Of a DNA stretch of 64,000 bases, positions 46,582-61,500 are shown piece after piece. The stretch's first letter is position 1. The number at the start of each line of letters is the position of its first letter. The position numbers and the translations under genes are program-made. The notes under the pieces are model-generated. The model was not told where the DNA came from and did no database searches. It saw nothing but the letters and a program-made list of their open reading frames with translations. The DNA is taken from the NCBI GenBank assembly GCA_021014325.1, contig CM037474.1, forward strand, positions 20,764,488 through 20,828,487, given 5' to 3'. Source of the stretch: Plazaster borealis (taxonomy: Eukaryota > Echinodermata > Asteroidea > Forcipulatida > Labidiasteridae).

Positions 46582-49500
46582 ATGAAGTCAAGTAACTCTA
46601 GGAGTAGAGGGAAGTCCAGTGGATCGAAAAGGGAAGTAACAGCAACAAACCCGTGGGAGAAGTAAGTTTACTGGCAATATTTTTGCCTACTTCCCGGACA
46701 GAACTTCAACTTGCAGTGTGTGTTTTACCCGTTCTGTTCTTTGTTTCATGACTAAAAAGTAATTGATATTAAATTAATTACATTAATTAAAGAATAAACA
46801 AAAATTCTGATAAAATTTCCTGTATGTTATGTTACTGTATGTTTGGTTGGATCATTTTCACAAGATCTCACTCAACCATTACAACTGCTGAACTGAACAA
46901 AAGGAAATCCTCAAAAATGTATACTGTACTCTTTGCTCTGGAAAGTTGTCTGATTTTTAGGTATGATCCTTTCTGTCTGGAGGTCAGATAACAAATGATC
47001 AATTATAACTGGGCTAGTCATACCAATCTTATACGGGTTTTAATATCTGGTTTTTGATGAGTGGAGTAATTCGGAGGAATTAGTACATTCTTTAGCCTTC
47101 ACCATGTAAACTTTGCTTTTGATTATTAATTTAGTATAGCGAAGGTATCACCAGATAGTCTGTACTGCTGGACACCACAAGCCTCCACAGCCCTCAAGAT
47201 TCTTATATCTGCTCGATTCTGTGCAGCTCTACTCAGCAACATATCTGACTGCGATGAGACATTCAACTATTGGGAACCTGTAAGTCAGTGTTTAACACCC
47301 CACCCATCTTGAGAAACTCTCTAAGCTCTGAACATTAGATGGACCTGTCCCAACTTGAGTACACACAACCAATCAATCAATCAATCATTCAATTAATCAA
47401 TCAATCAATCAATCAATCAATAAAAAAAAACTATTCCAACAATAGTTTATAAAGCAGATCACTATAGCAGAAAAACATGCGTAAGCAAAAAGTGAAATTC
47501 ATAAACAATTGAGAAGATTTGACAGCGTGCGCGTTCACAATGGATTTGCATTGTTGCGTCACTCATCTGCTTACTGAAACCACCGGCAAGTTAGCGGACC
47601 TTTTGCTTTGCTTATGGTTAGCATTGTTTATGAAATGGAAATGTTACTAATTGCCATGCCGTATTAGCTGAGATCATGCTGACAGGGCCCAGGTCTGCTA
47701 CTTCGATCTTGTAAGGGCAAGGAAATTGTTCCTTTATAGCAAAGGGCACCTCACTGAGGGTACATGTAATGTAAATTTCTACTGGAGGGGCACCAAGGCA
47801 ATGACTGGGGGCATGGAGGCAATTGCCTCCTAAGCCTCTGTGAAGTATCAGGCCTGCTCATAGCACCATGGCACCATGTGTGTAAAAGACTCAGTACTTT
47901 CCTGAGTCCTGTGAAAAAAATCAACTGTAGGCATATCACTCGGGTGGGATTCGAACCCATGACCTTTGCCATTCTAGAGCAGATGTCAATATTGTCATCC
48001 AGGTTTGTCGAAGGAATAACAAGTCTGGCCTTTCCAAACTTTCACTGGACCTCGTTTAGACCGTCTCAGTGAAGATCATGTGTTTTATAGACCCCTTGCA
48101 TATGATGTCACAAGCCCAAACAGCGCCCAAACTGAGGTCAAAGGAAGACCTGTCATTGGCTGAGAGTAGTGCGCAGCGCATACCTGCGTGCATGTTTCCA
48201 TTGTTTGACCCCAGCCATGGCGGCCAACGCAAGGGGTCTATTGAGGAGCCAAACCCTTATTAGTTGTCAGTTGAGTCCATGCAGAATATTTTTAATTTCA
48301 AAAGCCTCGGCTTTACCTAAATCTGTTTTCTACTGCTTATTGCACAAAGTATTAATTAGTTGTTGAAATTGCTTATAAATTGTATCAGCCTACTTTACGA
48401 TATGTCACTGCCTACTGAGTGTAATGTTTTCATTTGAAAATAGAGATGCAAAGACAGGTCCATAAAATATAATGTCAACAATCAATCAATCAAATTTCTT
48501 TGTTTATATTTCTTGCAGACTCATCACATAATTTATGGGCAAGGATTTCAGACATGGGAGTATTCCCCAGCCTATGCGATTCGTTCTTATGCGTATCTAC
48601 TTGTACACGCATTACCTGGAAGACTGCATGCTCAACTACTTGCAGCTAATAAGGTTTGTTACAGGTTTCTTGATCTTTTCTAAAGTTTGACCATTTTCAA
48701 ATGTCTCACGGTAAAACAAGATTCAACAATTTCTTCACCTTTTAATCTAGAGTTGTAATCATTTCAACACTGTCTGTTTACACTTTGTGGTGGGGTGAAC
48801 AATTACACCTCTTTTGAAAGTTTTGAAAAGTATGTACAATAATTGTTTGACTGGCCCAGCAACCCATACATTTTAAACCCATTTACATTCACCTTGTTCC
48901 AACAGTTTTCTTCAGGGCCCAATTTCATAGAGCTATATAAGCACAAAAAGTAGCTAAGAACAAAAAATTTCTGCTAGCAGAATAGGGTTACCAGCCTAAA
49001 TCCCATCTCACATACACAATCTGTGGCTGGTATTCCGCTTATTTTTGCTTAGCATAAATCTGTTAAGCAATATTTTCTGCTTAAGCAGCTCTATGAAATT
49101 GGGCCCAGCTTCCAAAACCCCTCAGTTCAGTGTTTTGAAAAGTTAGTAATTTTTTAAAATTTTGTTTAATGAGATATCGGCCAACTCACAAGGCCGGACG
49201 GCCACTTCAACGTGAGGGCTACACTTAACTGATCTGGGCTGTTGACCCAAATCAACTGTCACCAGGGGCACGTTGCCACCTACTCCTGGGGCTGAAACAG
49301 GGTTGCCCCCTTTACAGTCCGTAAGGATGTAGGCATGGGTATCATCCACTAGGAGCCTGGCTGGTAGAGCAGAATGCACTACCTTCTCAACTTTAACAAA
49401 GCAATTATGGTTAAGTGCCTTGCTCAAGGGCACAAGTGTCATGACTGGGTATCGAACCCACACTCTGCTGCTGACAACACCAGAGCTTGGGTCCGGTGAA

Positions 49501-52500
49501 CTAGACCACTCGGCCACGACACGCCACACGTAATGGTAAATTATTGCTTGGCACATTATACAGTGTACAGACACCTAGACTTTATTAAACAGAAACTGTT
49601 GATTTGATTTCAGATTCTTGTATTTTATTTCACTCGATGTCTGCTGGGTTTGTGCTGTGCCTTATGTGAGCTGTACTTCTATCGGTAAGAATTGGGTTAT
49701 TACACTCATAATTTATTCATCAGTTTCTTTTACCCATAAAAATACTTCATTGTCAGGACTACTTCAAATTTCAAAAACTTCAAAAAGCTTTGAGACGCCC
49801 GTAGATAAAGCGCTACATAAAAAACTAATTATTATTGTTATTTACTTGTTAAAGAAGAATAACTTTTAAATACGACAAGATTTGTGATTCACTTTTTTAA
49901 TAGCAAGAGTACAATCATGCACCACCCATCACCCTCTCAAAAGGAGGAGAAACAAAACTCAAGTGAGGTTTGCAGAGACATCGTGTAATTAACTCTCTCT
50001 ATGAGCTGTGATGGTTCTGAGAAAAACCAGTTCTTAACAACTCAACGTTTCCATCAGTTTGCTCTGATCGTCTTCAGGAGACTCAACGTTTTGATCAACT
50101 TGCTTTTATCTCCCTTAGGAGAACACTTCTCCTGATCAAACGTTGAGTTGTTAATCACCTGTTATTCACAGCCACTACAGCTCAGAGAGAGTTACATGTA
50201 AATACATGGTGTCGCTGTAAACCTCACTTGATTGTATTCCCACCATGCAAACTTTCAAATCCTACATGTACTTTAAAACAAAAATGTACAGCATTGTGAG
50301 TTCAACATGATGTACCAGGTAGAATAAAGGATATTTTGTTTAACGCTAATGGCAACAGGATCATTATAGCTCTTGTACCTTGTCACGTTTGACATGTGGC
50401 GTGTCGTGGCCGAGTGGTCTAGTTCACCGGACCCAAGCTCTGGTGTTGTCAGCAGCAGAGTGTGGGTTCGAATCCCGGTCGTGACACTTGTGCCCTTGAG
50501 CAAGGCACTTAACCATAATTGCTTCGTAAAAAGTTGGGAAGGTAGTGCATTCTGCTCTACCAGCCAGGCTCTAGTGGATGATACCCATGCCTACATCCTT
50601 ATGGACTGTAAAGGGGGCAACCCTGTTTCAGCCCCAGGAGTAGGTGGCAACGTGCCCCTGGTGACAGTAAAGTGTAGCCCTCACCTTGAAGTGGCCGTCC
50701 GGCCTTGTGAGTTGGCCGATATCTCATTAAAAAAAAATAATAAAAAATAAAAAATGTATCTATCCCATGACCAACAGGGTGGTCGTTTAGTTACCACTGA
50801 TGACTGTGCATGGTTAGCGTTAAATGCTAGCTAACAAGGAACTTTCTTTGTTTTTGATCTTAATACCCAGGGGAGTCTGCAAGAACTTTGGGGCAAGCGT
50901 TGGACGTCTGACATTATGTTTCTCTCTGTTTAGTACAGGCATGTTTATATCCAGTGCAGGTGAGTCAAAGAACAGACCCATATTCTCATTATTGACAATC
51001 TTGACTCTGGTTGTACATTATCCTCTGCTTTATAAAGAGTGTATGGCCCAAACATTAACAATTATGATTTCAAAAATCCAGTGCTATCTGAGTGCATTTC
51101 ACATGGTTATCCTGGAAAAATCTGTTTGTGCTGATGCATACTGTAAGTCATATAAGGGCGGTCGGGTTGGCGTAGTAGTTTCTTTCCTTGCCTTCCACCT
51201 CTAGAACCCCGGTTCAAATCCCACCGGGGGCACTATGAGAATTGGGTTTTCAGTCTCTACCTGATTGCGTCTGTTTTCCCTGGAATAATTGCCTGGGGTT
51301 TTCCTCCCACATTCAAAACTGAAACTTCCTTCTTTGTCTTCTCTCCATGGGGTTCTTGGCTAGGTGATTTAGTTTGCTTTTCAATGCTTTTCTGAGAATC
51401 CTTGGTTTCACAACCAGAATTAATAAATAAATATAACTAAGCATTGTTATACAAAGAATTCTGGCAATGGTCTGTAACTGTAGAATGATAGTGAAATTAT
51501 AGCGTCACCGTCATACTCCATAAACTGGGATGGCCACTCCTTGAAATCAGAAGGTCCATGATACGTCTCATTATACTGTATAAAATCTCTCCTTAGTTAG
51601 TTGACATTGATGCTGAACAAAATCTCATCACCAAATCAAGAACACATAGAAGGTCCCACAAATCATCATATCACGGTCCCCATGCCAAAAGTAGGTTCTA
51701 CAATAGACTGTTCAAATCTCATGTGTATTCAAACTTCCGGGAACGATTGTGGTCCCAACCATATGGAGTTTTACATGGAGGAGAATTCGTTTCGCCAGTT
51801 ATTTTAGTTTAACGTAGTTTATGACCATGAAAATAATTATGTTGTTGGGAATGTAATACTAAGTGATAAAAAATATGAAAGTAAAATCAATTCAACAAAA
51901 TAACAAAGAAAACCTGATAATTAAACTTCACCTCAGCTTCCGGTTACTTGCAAAAAATTAAGAATTCGTGCCCCCCTCCGATCACAAAACTTATGTAAAT
52001 GCTTGTTTTGGTCGCGCGATGATAATCGCCAGCACTGTAATCGCCAGACGCTAAGCATTTTCATTGCAGGTTTTGGTCTTTGAGGTGTCAGCGTCCTCTT
52101 TAAACTGTGTCACGCGTTATTTTTTTGCTCGTGCAACCAAATAAGCATCCTTGTCCCAGAGTTTTAATTTTGTTTGAATAAAAATTAACAAATTATTTGT
52201 GCATATATTTTAAAAGCTAAAACTCGTTTTAGAAAAATTGTAATGAGTATTTTTGTTGTTCAGATTTTTTTCATAGATATAATTTTAAACAGAGATTTGA
52301 TTTCAGAACAAAATATGTTCTTCGTTTGACATATTTTCTCGTTCCGATACGCACGAGACTTGCACAGTCTCTACGAGTTTTATCCATCTACAATCTGAAA
52401 CACCCTTAATTGTAACATCACATCGGACCTCATTTTCTTATACAGCTTTCCTTCCTAGCAGTTTCTCTATGTACATGACAATGGTATCTATGGCAGGATG

Positions 52501-55500
52501 GTACCTGGACAATTACCCAGTAAGTCATCTCAGTTTTCATGATTCATGTTATGAATATTATTTGGTTTTTGCCCTTACACCAACATGTAGCACTGCACAC
52601 TCAGTAGTTTCCCAGAGTCTTTTGAAAAAAAAATCCACAACCATATTACATGGGTGGAATTTGAACCCTCGACCTTTGCTATGCTAGAGCAGATGTCTTA
52701 CCACTAGACCATCGAGCTAGCCCGGTGGCTAGAGGCAGTTCAAATCCTATATTTTTAGCAGTGGGTACTGCAGTGATTTTTTAGTAGTTAATTTTGCATC
52801 TATATCCCTGATGCAAAATTAACATATTATTAAAACAAATTATGAATGTTCCTGCTCTTTGCATAAATGAGTGGTTTCCTTACTCCAGTGGTCCACTTGC
52901 CTACAGATGACCTCAATTCTCCACTATCATCCACTCCTATATTGTTTCACACCAACATGTTTGGACTTGGATAAGATTGGAATGCCTGGCCCAGTGAAGC
53001 ATTTGTTATTTGGGCATACAGTCCTCAATCCTCCACTATCCTACACTGTTATGTATCGCTTCACACCAACATGTTTGGACTTGAATAAGATTGTAATGCC
53101 TGGTCCAGTGATAAGAATTTGCTGTTTGAGCCCGTAGTACTCAATCCTACACTATCCTCCAATTTCTGGAGAGGATTATTTTAGGATCCTAGAGTGTTAA
53201 ATTTAGGGTTAACAAGATCATAAAACCCTGGTGCTAATTCCGTATAAAGCTTTTAGTTGAACATTTCGGTTAAAGGCAGGGTATACTTCTGGTAACTGTC
53301 AAAGACTTCCTCACTTGGTGTATCCCAACATGCATAAAATAACAAACCTGTGAAAGCTTTGGCTCAATTAGTCATCGAAGTTGCAAGAAAATAATGAAAG
53401 AAAAAAACACCCTTGTTGCATAGAATTGTGTGCTTTGAGATGCCTGTTCTCAGATTCAAATTTTTGGATGAAAAATTACCTCTTTCTCTAAAACTACATT
53501 ACTTCAAAGGGGGTCATTTCCAACAATGTTTCATAATATCAACAGCTCTCGAGTGCTCTTTACCAAGTGAGTTTTTATGCTCATTAATGTTTGGAGTAAT
53601 TACCAAAGGTGTACCCTGCCTTTAATTTAAACAGATATCTGCTCTGGAAAAAGTAAGCCTCGAACCAGTTTCAAAAGAAACATTTGTTACGGTATCTTGT
53701 TTGGTAAACTTTTTTGGGTAGGCAAAAGTATTTTGTGCTAAGTAAGCCAATTTTTTTTAAAGCATCTCTCTGACACTGGGTCCAGGACTGCATGGTCTTA
53801 AAAAGGTTTTCTCTACAATCATTACGTCAATGAGGTTAATGTAGTTGGTAAGCATTGATTGGAGCTTAGCAAACAGCAGCCATTTTGTCTACAGTTCAAC
53901 TTCCTCAGTGAATCCAAATCAGGCTGCTCATCAATTTATTTGTTTCATTGTAAACTCAATGCTCTTGAGAAGTGTAAACACTTTTCTTCTTCTTACAGGT
54001 TGCGATATTAGGTACAGCAGTCAGTGCATTGGTTGGATGGCCATTTGCTGGAGCTCTAGGGTGAGTACATATTTTATCTTCAAGCAAACTTGAATCCTCA
54101 GTTCTGATTGGTCGACCCATAGCAACAAGAGGTGTGATATAAACCTATGTTGCACGGCCCATATCACACCCTGCATATTGCGCTTTTCTTACTCCGCGTA
54201 TTGCACTATTTTAAGCTATACACAAAACATACAGCTGTTCCAACACCACATTGCGTTAAACTGTGCGTCAAGTTTGCTTGAAGATAAATTCGTCATCACT
54301 CGCGCACTCGTGGAATATAGACAAATATAGCGCGCCTTTGGCCTCGTTGGATATGGGACGCAGAAGCACTATCTTTGAGGTATTGTGTGATAACTAATAG
54401 TGTTAATAAATCTATACACCCCTCTGATTGATGTCACATTTCTGTAGCAACGCAGGAAGTCTGCCATGCTGGAGTACTATGCATGTGTAGGATATGTACA
54501 GGTAGTGCCATCCAGCGTTGCATTTCACAGCACATGTTCCCGCAGTTCTAGTAACGTGTGTGCGTGGCGTGCATGTGAAAGTACTCCAGCATGGCGAGCG
54601 ATAAGATAGTGACGTCATCTGAGAAGGGTCTATTGTTGCTCACACCCCATGAACTATGTGGCTAGGAACTGCGCGCATATCCATCAAAGTCCTACTCAAC
54701 CTATTGACTCTAAATGACAACATACATTTTGTAGTTTTTGCATTTATTTTATGGTTGGTGTATTTGAAGTCCAAATGTTATTTATTAGTGGCCGTGAACC
54801 ACTCGATTGGCCCACTTAGATTCTATAAAAGGGGTTGATGACACAATTAAGCTCATTAACAAACCACTTATTTTTGTATGCATTATTTCAACGTTGTAGC
54901 TACCACGGTCGGTGCCGGTCGGTCATGACCGGCCCCAGCTTTAGCCGACCAGGATCAAATGAAAATTAACAAACTCCGACCGGCATAAATTTATGTAAAA
55001 TTATTTAAAATGTCATTGAAATAAGTGAAAATTTAAGAAAAAAACTCATTGTAAACTCCTATTCAACATGTATAATCCTTTTGTTCATCCAGGGTATTCT
55101 AAATTGTGTAATTTTTGTAAAATAAAGTCTACACGTTGCGTAGTTTTTCGTAAACAAGCTAACAATTTCCAAGGAACTTGCTCAGCACACCATGCTGTCG
55201 ACGAAATGTGCGTGCATACCAGCGAGGACAGTGCTGTATAAGGTTTTTATAGCCTGCGCACCAGCGATGTGATATTGCTTTTTTCTCGAGCATGCGCAGA
55301 CACGTAAAGTCTTTCGTCAAGGCGTTTGTAACTGGTTTTGTGTGCTATCACGTAATATTTCATCAATAGAGGGCATTTACTTTTATGCTATCGCATTGTT
55401 CTAAAACACCCTCTAGCGTTGAATGTTTCTTAGCACGCACAGAACAAAGACTGTAAGCCTGTAAATTGAAAAGGACGTGACTCTGCTTGTCGCACGGAGT

Positions 55501-58500
55501 GCGTTGTGTACATCAGGATCGCAATGTAGTCTGTATTTTGCGGAACTTTCAAGTGAATTTTCAACAGTCAGACTGTAGCAGGCAGATCCCGGCCTCTGGG
55601 TTTCGGTGATATTTTGAGGAGGATATTTTGCACTGTCCCACCTATAAGTTTTGGCGACTTCGGTGGCCCGGAGATATTTTCACTGGTCATGGGCCAGCGG
55701 GCCACTGTTAATTTCAACCCCTGCAAAAACTTGCACAAACATTCTCAACCAAGTGGAAAATAAATCGCCTATAAAGTAAGAAGAAAAAGGACAGTAATTA
55801 TTTTTTCTGCAAATAATTTATTTATTTTACCCTAACATTTTACTTAACAATACAAGGGTTTATTCTCTATGGCTCTCCTGCACATGTTTTTATGACTCTG
55901 TCAAGGGCACAAATATGGGCAGGAGAGAACCTGGGGACTGGGGAGTCCATCAAAGCAATAAAAAACAACTAAAACCCTTCAGCAAATCAGCTTCCAGAGG
56001 AAGCGGGCCCCTGGACCCCGGCCGTGAGTCGCTACGTTGCACTCGATACACCCACCCTCGACAAAATTAGCCGGCATTCAATTTGCCCTAGCTACAACCT
56101 TGCATTATATAAATATGACAGATTAGCCTCAGCTGGCCTCGACTCTGCATTGAAGTTCTAGCCATGTTGAGCGCTAAGTGCCTCTTCGCGCAAGTTTAGA
56201 ACTTGCGCGCTTATTACACGCTTAAGTTTCAAACTATTGCACACAAGTTTCGAACTTGCGCGAGCCAATTATGTGACCTCCTAACTTAAATTGGGCTGTG
56301 AAATTTGCGTGCTCCGCGCATTCATCTGATAGCACCCTCTGTTGACTCAATTTCCTCAGGCCATGTTTTGACACTCCTCAACGTGTTTATATCGCACGTT
56401 TATAAAAACATGGCTATGTGATCTCCTCTTAACCAATCAGAATGGACGAACTGTCCCATGTATTTATAAATAACATTTAAATACTTGTGTTTGTATTGTG
56501 TTGTGCAGAATTCCCATAGCTATTGATATCCTCATACGACAAAAACGACTTGCAACATTCATGAGGTGGTGCTTGGTTGCATTGGTCTTTATATTGGTAA
56601 GTCTAAAATGCTCTGTTTCTATTCACGTTATTATTACTCTGAATATAGTTTAAAGAATTGTCGCTATCAAACAAACACCGGGAACTAGTTCGTAAAATTT
56701 CTAAGTTAATGAGTTTGATAGGTAGATAGTAAACTAGGCAGATCCAGGTTATTAGCTGAATTGGCACAGACTCTACATTATTTATTTATTTATTTACAAT
56801 CATCTTTATTGAGGATAACCAGCCAGCAACCTGGTAATTTGAGGCCCTCATTTAAAACTTCACAAAATAAACCACCAGATACATGTACATGTATGAAACA
56901 ATAAGATCTAGAGTAGCTTCTTCTCTTTTCATCCTTCACCTCTATGAGTTTTTAGTTTTATGATTTACCCTCTTGTTCTGTCCTATTTTGTTAGGTAGCG
57001 TTTGCTTCGTTTGTTTGTCCTGCTCCGTCCCTGTCTGTACGTTTTGTTGTAACTTAAGTTTCTGTTCAGAAGTCCATTATCTTGTTTTATAAGGCATTTC
57101 TGTACAAGACTTTGTCTTTTGAATATTCCTCCATACTTGCCTCTGCTTCATTGTGTCTCATATAATTATTATTCTAGTAGTTCTTTATTCTTTGTTCAAT
57201 TGACCTTCTTTTATAATTACTTGTATGTACATTTTGCAATATATAATGTTGAGTTGAATTGAATTGAATTGAATTGAACGAAAGGTTGAACATAACATTA
57301 AAAGTGCATTAAGAACTATTAAAAGGGAGAGCCGCAAATAAAAAGTGGTATTGTTCCCTTGCACTAACGTCACATACGGCCACTGCTGCCACGCTCGCCA
57401 TTTTGGGAGTCAACATGTAGCGTGTAAACGCCGCATTGCCTAAAATGCGCACTACACTGTATACCACAAAGGGACATTGACTCCCAAAGCGGCGCAACCA
57501 AGATTAGTGTGATGATGACATCAGCAGAGTGTGGGTTCGAATCCCAGTCGTGACACTTGTGTCCTTAAGCAAGACACTTAACCACATGCTTCGTCCTTCG
57601 GATGGGACGTTAAGCCGTAGGTCCCGTGTGTTGTGTAATGCACGTAAAAGAACCCAGTGCACTTATCGAAAAGAGAAGGGGTTCGCCCCGGTGTTCCTGG
57701 TTTGATCGGCAGCATATTGCGCCACAGCACCTTGTAAACCATTACATGGTGCTATGTAAAGGACTTGGTCTCATACTTCAAAACGTAGCTCCACAATACC
57801 TTGCAGGAAAATAATGAACGCTAAAAGCGCCTTGAGCGTCACTGAGTGACGGATATGTGCGCTATATAAGAAGCCACTATTATTATTATTATTATCAGGT
57901 GAATTAGGTCAACTTAAAGGAGTTTTAAAAAGCTCATGAATAGAGAAATTTGTTATCTGTTTTTGTTCTGTAGAGATTTTTTGAAATTTAGTGCCTCCCC
58001 TCTCCCCCCATCCTCACACAGAGCACCATCAATAATTGTCCCTGTTTCAACAGACCCTGAAACAAGGAATGCAAAACTGAAGGATTATCCCAAATTCTGT
58101 AGCAGTAGCTAAAGCCATTTTTAATAATTTTGTAAATAGGTTTTGGAATAGCGTGATTACATTTTATGACGTTTCCCCACAAAAGTTTCTGATTAGAATT
58201 TGAATTTGTACGGCAAGTTTTTTCCTCAGAAGAGCTTTATAAACCATGTACCGGTAGCCAGATTTGAATCAGGTTCTTAAACCCAAATGTCACTAGCTTG
58301 AATTAGGTCTCATGCTTTGGTTCGGTCTTTCCCATGGTGTAAAAGGTTGACTGCAGTTTTCTCTTGAATGAGTTTTTCTTTTTGTCCATTGAAGGTTCCC
58401 TTGGTTTGGGTTGATTCAAGAATGTTTGGTAAACTCGTTATTGCACCTCTCAACATCGTCATGTACAATGTGTTTAGTGACCATGGTGCAAATCTATATG

Positions 58501-61500
58501 GTAAGTTTGTAGTCTGGTTTCGGGGACATTCCTCTGTTTTTGTTTGTTATTATGGAATCACACCCTATGATTGTTTGCTTGAAAAAAAATACAATTTTGA
58601 GTTAAGTGAACATGTATGTGAGGTATTTGGGGGAGAGACCCATTTTGGTTCTCATACGTTGAATGCAATGAAGTTTTGCCAATAGACTGTGCAAGTCTCG
58701 CGCATATTTGAACTTCCGGGACCTTTGTGGTCCCAACCATATGGAGATTTACGTGGGCAAGATTTTGTTTTGTCAATTATTTTAGTTTAACGTGGTTTAT
58801 GACTTTTAAAAATATATATGTTGTTTGGAATGTAATACTTAGTGATACAAAATATGAAAGTAAAATCAATTTAACACTATATCAAAGAAAACCCGAGAAT
58901 TAAACTTGACCTCAGCTTCCGGTTGCTGCAAAAATTTAAGAATTTTATGCTCACCTCCGATCACAAAACTTATGTAAAGGCTTGTTTTGGATGCGCGATG
59001 ATAATCGCCAGATGCTGTAATTGCAACGCGAAGCCTTTTCACTGCAGTCTATGGTTGTTGAGGCTTCAGCGTCCTCTATAAACTGCGTCAAGCGTTAATT
59101 TTATGCCCCTGTGACCATCGCGAATCCACCTAAGTGGTTTCTGAAAAGTTAAGATCAAATGAGCATCCTTGTCCCAGAGTTTTAATTTTGCTTCAATAAT
59201 AATGGACACATTATTTGTGTATTTATTATAAAAACTAAAACTGATTTTATAAACATGTAATGAGATTTTGTCAGATTTTGTCATTAGATTTTGTCATTTA
59301 AAACAAAGATTTGATTTCAGAGAAAAAAATGTTCTTCGTTTGTCATGTTTTCTCGTTCCGATATGCACGAGACTTGCACAGTCTATTGCAATGTTGGACT
59401 TTGTCTGCTCACAGCAGATTTCGCACTATACACAGAAAAGGTAGTGTTTCACAATTAAATTAGTCCTGTCGTACTTTGTAGAGGTTTGAGCCAGAATTTG
59501 GAAATGGGTGTCAAAATATGCTGTGAATTATTGAAAAAGAATGACCAATGTATTCAATACTTACAATTCTTTTAATGCTATAAAAACATGTGCCCAATTT
59601 CCTAGAGCTGCTTAAGCACAGAACAGTTTTGCTTACCAGACTAAGTTTACCTCCCAAAATACCATATCACTATGTCTGTGACTGGTGTCAAGCTTTTGTT
59701 TTGCTCAGCAGCAATATCAAGTTTTAAACAACAAGGGAAACTAAACTAACTGGCTACATACAAATAACTTTTTGGGTGAGCAAAGAGATACTTGCTAGAA
59801 AGGGATTTGAACCTGCTACCTCCGAATTTACATGCCAGTGCTCTGCCAACTGAGCTATCTATCTACAATCCCGGCCAAAATGCTTGGGCCAACCGTTCCT
59901 AACGTTACAATAACCATTCCCAGTCTGACAATAAACATTCTCTCCCCCGTCCCCCGTCCCCCCACTCAATGTTGACTGGAACGCAGAAGACCTGGCAACA
60001 ATGTGATTCAACATTGAAAGGGGGCGGGGGGGGGCCAACGAGATATGGCCCGGATTGTAGCCTTGTGTTGGCAGTCATCCTATTTTTAGCAGCTTTTATG
60101 AAATGGGGCTGTGGTGTCTAAAAGACAAAAGTCATGGAAGCTACTTTCAAAATTAGATTTTTTTTTTTTTTTTTCCTGACTCCTTATTGCTACAATTTAT
60201 TGCCGTATAACAATTGATTTGTCTTGTATGACAGGTGTGGAGCCATTTCATTTCTACTTCATCAATGGATTTCTAAATTTCAACGTAGCTTTCTTCATGG
60301 CTCTGGTGGCTCTTCCTTTTTCAGTAAGTTTCTAATCCCCTCTTTCTGTGTTCTTAAAGTCACATTACATGATAGGCAATAGTCTGAAAAAGGGACTAGT
60401 TTTCCTCTGAAAGATTACTTTTTATTAACTTGGTACAATCGTTGCTGAAAACATATTTTAAAATTAACCAGTCAGTTTCCCTTGTGGTTTATTACTTGAT
60501 ATTTAAAATAAAAAGTCGCATCCCCTTAAGGTGATCCCTCTGCTGCCGCTTCCCAGGATGCTTCGAAAACTTGGGTGTGATCCCTGGCTATACGGCAGTT
60601 ACAGGTTGAATGGCTTCTGACTGGCACTCCCGAACAAAGATATTGACAAAATATGGAGACTGCCAATATTAGAGCTAGATAGATTAGTTGTTAGAGCGCC
60701 GGCACGTTAATCCGAAGGTCGCAGATTCAAATCCCTTTCTAGTCAATTTTTCTTTCTTTAACCCAAAATTTTAACACATATTTCCCTCTGAAAGTTATCT
60801 GTCAAAGCTTGGTTCTTAATTTGATTTAACAATGCACAAACATATATTCACACACTGTACAAATCATAGACAAATCTTTTAGCGTTATTAACAAATTATG
60901 AGCACTTAAATTTAAGAAATGTTCATTCAGTTGATTGACTGATGTGTTCATTGAAAAGTAGAGAATCAGATAATATATGTACTCTTTGGAAACCAACAAA
61001 AGCTGATCAAATAATTGTTCCAGTCTCAATTCCACCCTTATTTTATAGTGTTTCTTTTTTTATTTAACCTGCACTTAGTTTTCTTCTTTTTTGACAAGCA
61101 CACAGATTTGTAACTTAGTATTTGGTGTGTCTGATTAGTTTGCAGTGAATTGGTACGTGAAGGGCCGGCCGTTTAGTAGTTCTGAGCCCCTACCCCACTG
61201 GTTGACACTTATGCCCATGTACCTCTGGATTCTTGTCTTCTTCGGTCAAGCTCACAAGGTGCTGTATAATAATGCATGGAATACTATATCAATCATGAAT
61301 GTTTATAAGTGCAATGGTGAGAATATTTTCATGAGTTGACAGATGGAATGTTCCATTCAATGAGGCGAAGCAGAATTGAATGGAACATTCCATCTAACAA
61401 TAGATTAAAATATTCTCTACATTGGACGAAAGAAAAACATTTATTATTTAAAGAAAAATGTGAACAAAGAACCTTACATGTTTTCACTGTTTTCAAACAT

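Noticed and set aside
58368..58685. 105-codon open frame over an ALG9 exon
   Set aside because: The ALG9 match ends at 58500 with a GT donor; the rest of the frame is intron read-through.
59785..60745. tRNA genes (several box A/box B pairs in the right half)
   Set aside because: Acceptor stems do not pair well, copies are multiple and diverged, and several continue into SINE bodies; called SINE heads instead.
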